DNA of 5,888 nt, taken from NCBI GenBank assembly GCA_012799425.1, contig JAAZLF010000130.1:1-5888 (forward strand), written 5' to 3'. A program made the position numbers and the translations under genes. This stretch comes from Actinomycetales bacterium. GTDB taxonomy: Bacteria > Actinomycetota > Actinomycetes > Actinomycetales > Dermabacteraceae. The notes under the pieces are model-generated. The model was given only the letters and a program-made list of their open reading frames with translations, was not told the origin of the DNA and did not search any database. Shown in pieces: positions 4,077 to 5,888 of this stretch; the stretch's first letter is position 1; each line of letters starts with the position of its first letter.

Positions 4077-5780
4077 ATGAACACTACTCAGAACGCGGGC
4101 CCGGAAGCCCAGGACACCGCCGTCGACGTTCTGGTGATCGGATCCGGAACCGGGATGGCCGCTGCGCTGTCCGCGCACGAGAGCGGTCTCAGCACGCTGG
4201 TCGTCGAGAAGACCGAGCACGTCGGCGGCTCGACCGCCCGCTCGGGCGGCGCCTTCTGGATCCCCGGCAACGACACCCTGCGCGACGGCGGCGCCCGGGA
4301 CAGCCGCGAGATGGCCGAGAACTATCTGGCCGCTGTAGTGGGGGAGGACGGCGACACCGACCGCATGCACGCCTTCCTCGACCACGGCCCGCAGGCCGTG
4401 CAGATGCTCGAGCGCACCACCGCGATGGAGTTCTTCTGGGCCCGAGGCTACGCCGACTACCATCCCGAGCACCCGGGAGGCTCCGCTCTCGGGCGCACCT
4501 GCGAATGCACCCCGTTCGACGCCTCCGTGCTCGGCGAGGAGCGCAGCCGCTTGCGCCCGGGCGTGGTGGAGGCCCCCGTGCCGATGCCGGTGACCGGCGC
4601 CGACTACAAGTGGATGAACCTCATGACGAAGGTGCCGCTGCGGGCCATGCCCCGCATTCTCAAGCGCAGCATCCAGGGCATCGGCGGCAAGGCGATCGGC
4701 CGCGAGTACATGGCAGGCGGACAAGCCCTGGCCGCCGGGCTCTTCGCCGGAGTGGTGAAGGCCGGGATCCCCGTGTGGACCCGCACCGCGCTGGTCGAGC
4801 TGATCACCGAGGGGCAGCGCGTCACCGCCGCGATCCTCGAGCAGGACGGCCGCCGTGTCACCGTCACCGCACGCCAGGGCGTGGTCCTGGCCGCGGGCGG
4901 GTTCGACCACAACCTCGAGATGCGCCATGAGCACCAGTCCCCGCACCTCGCCGGGGTGAGCCTGGGCGCCGAGGGCAACACGGGCGACGCGATCGGTGCG
5001 GGCCGATCACTGGGAGGGGGCATCGACCTGATGCGCGAGGCCTGGTGGTTCCCGGCCGTGGCGCCCGTCGACGGCGGCGACCCCGCCGTGCTGCTCGCCG
5101 AGCGCTCCCTGCCCGGCTCGTTCATCGTCGACCAGAGCGGCCGCCGCTTCCTCAACGAGGCCACCGACTACATGACCTTCGGCCAGGAGCTGCTGCGCCG
5201 AGAGGACGCGGGCGAGCCGATCACCGAGATGTGGCTGGTGTTCGACCAGCGCTACCGCAACAGCTACGTGTTCGGCGGCGGAGTGTTCCCGCGGATGCCC
5301 CTGCCCCAGCAGTGGTACGACGCCGGGATCGCAGTGCGGGCCGCGGAGCCGCGCGCCCTGGCCACCGCGATGGGTGTGCCCGTCGAGGCGTTCAGCGAGC
5401 AGATGGAGCGCTTCAACCAGCTCGCCGGGACGGGCGTGGACCATGACTTCCACCGCGGCGACAGCGCCTACGACCGCTACTACGGCGATCCCACGGTCGA
5501 CCCGAACCCGAACCTGCGCCCGCTCCAGGGGCCGCTGTACGCCGTGCGTGTGGTGCTGTCCGATCTCGGCACCTGCGGCGGTCTGACCGTCGACCCGCAG
5601 GCCCGGGTTCTGCGTGAGGACGGTGAGGTGATCGAGGGCCTGTACGCGATCGGGAACACCGCGGCCAACGCCTTCGGGCGTCGCTATCCCGGTGCAGGGG
5701 CGACCATCGGTCAGGGCCTCGTGTTCGGCCACATCGCGGCGCAGCACATGGCCGGGCTGCGGGCGAACGTGGAGGTCTGA
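4077..5780 (+). CDS. FAD-dependent oxidoreductase, 3-ketosteroid-delta1-dehydrogenase-like (KstD family)
   Basis: A 567-residue flavoprotein with no signal peptide, presumably cytoplasmic. The FAD-binding part has the beta-alpha-beta start VDVLVIGSGTGM (16-27), the ribose-binding glutamate in LVVEK (E44), GGSTARSGGAFWIP (50-63) and the late FAD motif GLYAIGNTAANAFG (521-534). Residues matching the catalytic set of Rhodococcus KstD1 (Tyr119, Tyr318, Tyr487, Gly491) appear as Tyr128 (GYADY), Tyr365 (NEATDY), Tyr537 and Gly541 (RRYPGAGATIG). This supports 1,2-dehydrogenation of a 3-keto substrate, but no other steroid genes are in view and the substrate is unproven. Related delta4-(5alpha)-dehydrogenases or fumarate-reductase-like enzymes are alternatives. 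Two deviations stand out: the glycine loop is GSGTGM, lacking the third glycine of GxGxxG, and LSDLGT (494-499) replaces the usual PGDLGT. GAGG at 4066-4069 precedes the ATG by 7 nt. It is probably repressed by the divergent TetR protein. Confidence 0.85.
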   Translation: MNTTQNAGPEAQDTAVDVLVIGSGTGMAAALSAHESGLSTLVVEKTEHVGGSTARSGGAFWIPGNDTLRDGGARDSREMAENYLAAVVGEDGDTDRMHAFLDHGPQAVQMLERTTAMEFFWARGYADYHPEHPGGSALGRTCECTPFDASVLGEERSRLRPGVVEAPVPMPVTGADYKWMNLMTKVPLRAMPRILKRSIQGIGGKAIGREYMAGGQALAAGLFAGVVKAGIPVWTRTALVELITEGQRVTAAILEQDGRRVTVTARQGVVLAAGGFDHNLEMRHEHQSPHLAGVSLGAEGNTGDAIGAGRSLGGGIDLMREAWWFPAVAPVDGGDPAVLLAERSLPGSFIVDQSGRRFLNEATDYMTFGQELLRREDAGEPITEMWLVFDQRYRNSYVFGGGVFPRMPLPQQWYDAGIAVRAAEPRALATAMGVPVEAFSEQMERFNQLAGTGVDHDFHRGDSAYDRYYGDPTVDPNPNLRPLQGPLYAVRVVLSDLGTCGGLTVDPQARVLREDGEVIEGLYAIGNTAANAFGRRYPGAGATIGQGLVFGHIAAQHMAGLRANVEV

Positions 5781-5826
5781 GCTGGTCTCGGCCGTGCTGC
5801 GGGTCCAGGATGCGGCCGTCGCGCCG

Positions 5827-5864
5827 GCGGACCGCCCGGGCCCCGCGAGCCTCGGCCGGTCCGC
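5827..5864 (+). terminator. Terminator-like hairpin after the flavoprotein gene
   Basis: GCGGACCG (5827-5834) and CGGTCCGC (5857-5864) form a perfect 8-bp stem with a 22-nt GC-rich loop, starting 46 nt after the stop codon. There is no T-run after either arm. The rest of 5781-5888 shows no supportable gene. Confidence 0.4.
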
Positions 5865-5888
5865 TGACGCCTCTCAGTCGACCGGCGG

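Noticed and set aside
4005..4946. Minus-strand 313-residue open frame and other long frames within the flavoprotein gene
   Set aside because: Low-complexity antisense translation; the plus-strand frame has full FAD-binding and catalytic motifs.
5874..5888. Possible 3' end of a convergent minus-strand gene (PPVD then stop)
   Set aside because: Only four codons are visible; a stop codon in 15 nt is not evidence of a gene.

Overview
The window is high-GC bacterial DNA with strong G/C third-position bias, actinobacterial in character. Three things point there: an adjacent sigK/rskA pair with an MPT70/MPT83-type fasciclin lipoprotein, a DLW-39 family microprotein lying between tRNA-Ile(GAU) and tRNA-Ala(UGC), and a 3-ketosteroid dehydrogenase-like flavoprotein. 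The overall look suggests a Micrococcales-type organism such as a Brachybacterium relative, but the genus is a guess from memory of gene content, not something the sequence proves.

Region 1 (1-2941, minus strand) is a cell-envelope stress module. In transcription order it holds a possible SigK-type promoter (2774-2800), a secreted FAS1-domain lipoprotein (2002-2694), a strong hairpin (1935-1980), the ECF sigma factor SigK (1286-1915), its membrane anti-sigma factor RskA (456-1289), and the membrane N-terminus of a molybdopterin-dependent oxidoreductase running off the left edge (1-459). The last three genes overlap by 4 nt each (GTGA and ATGA), so they are very probably translationally coupled. 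In M. tuberculosis, SigK held by RskA drives mpt70/mpt83. Here a homologous target, sigma factor and anti-sigma factor sit together, with a redox enzyme added to the operon.

Region 2 (2942-3354, plus strand) is the actinobacterial tRNA-Ile / DLW-39 microprotein / tRNA-Ala cassette, closed by a 14-bp hairpin. In many actinobacteria this cassette lies just downstream of gyrA near the origin. Here its upstream neighbour is the divergent fasciclin-sigK module.

Region 3 (3432-5780) is a divergent pair: a TetR-family repressor (minus) and a 567-residue FAD-dependent dehydrogenase of the KstD-like family (plus). They share a 102-nt intergenic region with two weak palindromes that could be the repressor's operators. 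The last 108 nt hold a terminator-like hairpin and no gene that can be supported.

I found no CRISPR array, insertion sequence, phage gene or attachment-site duplication. The most noteworthy points are the compact SigK-RskA-fasciclin-molybdoenzyme module with its internal hairpin, the loss of the SigK cysteine pair, the subfamily deviations in the flavoprotein, and a U-U mismatch in the tRNA-Ala anticodon stem.
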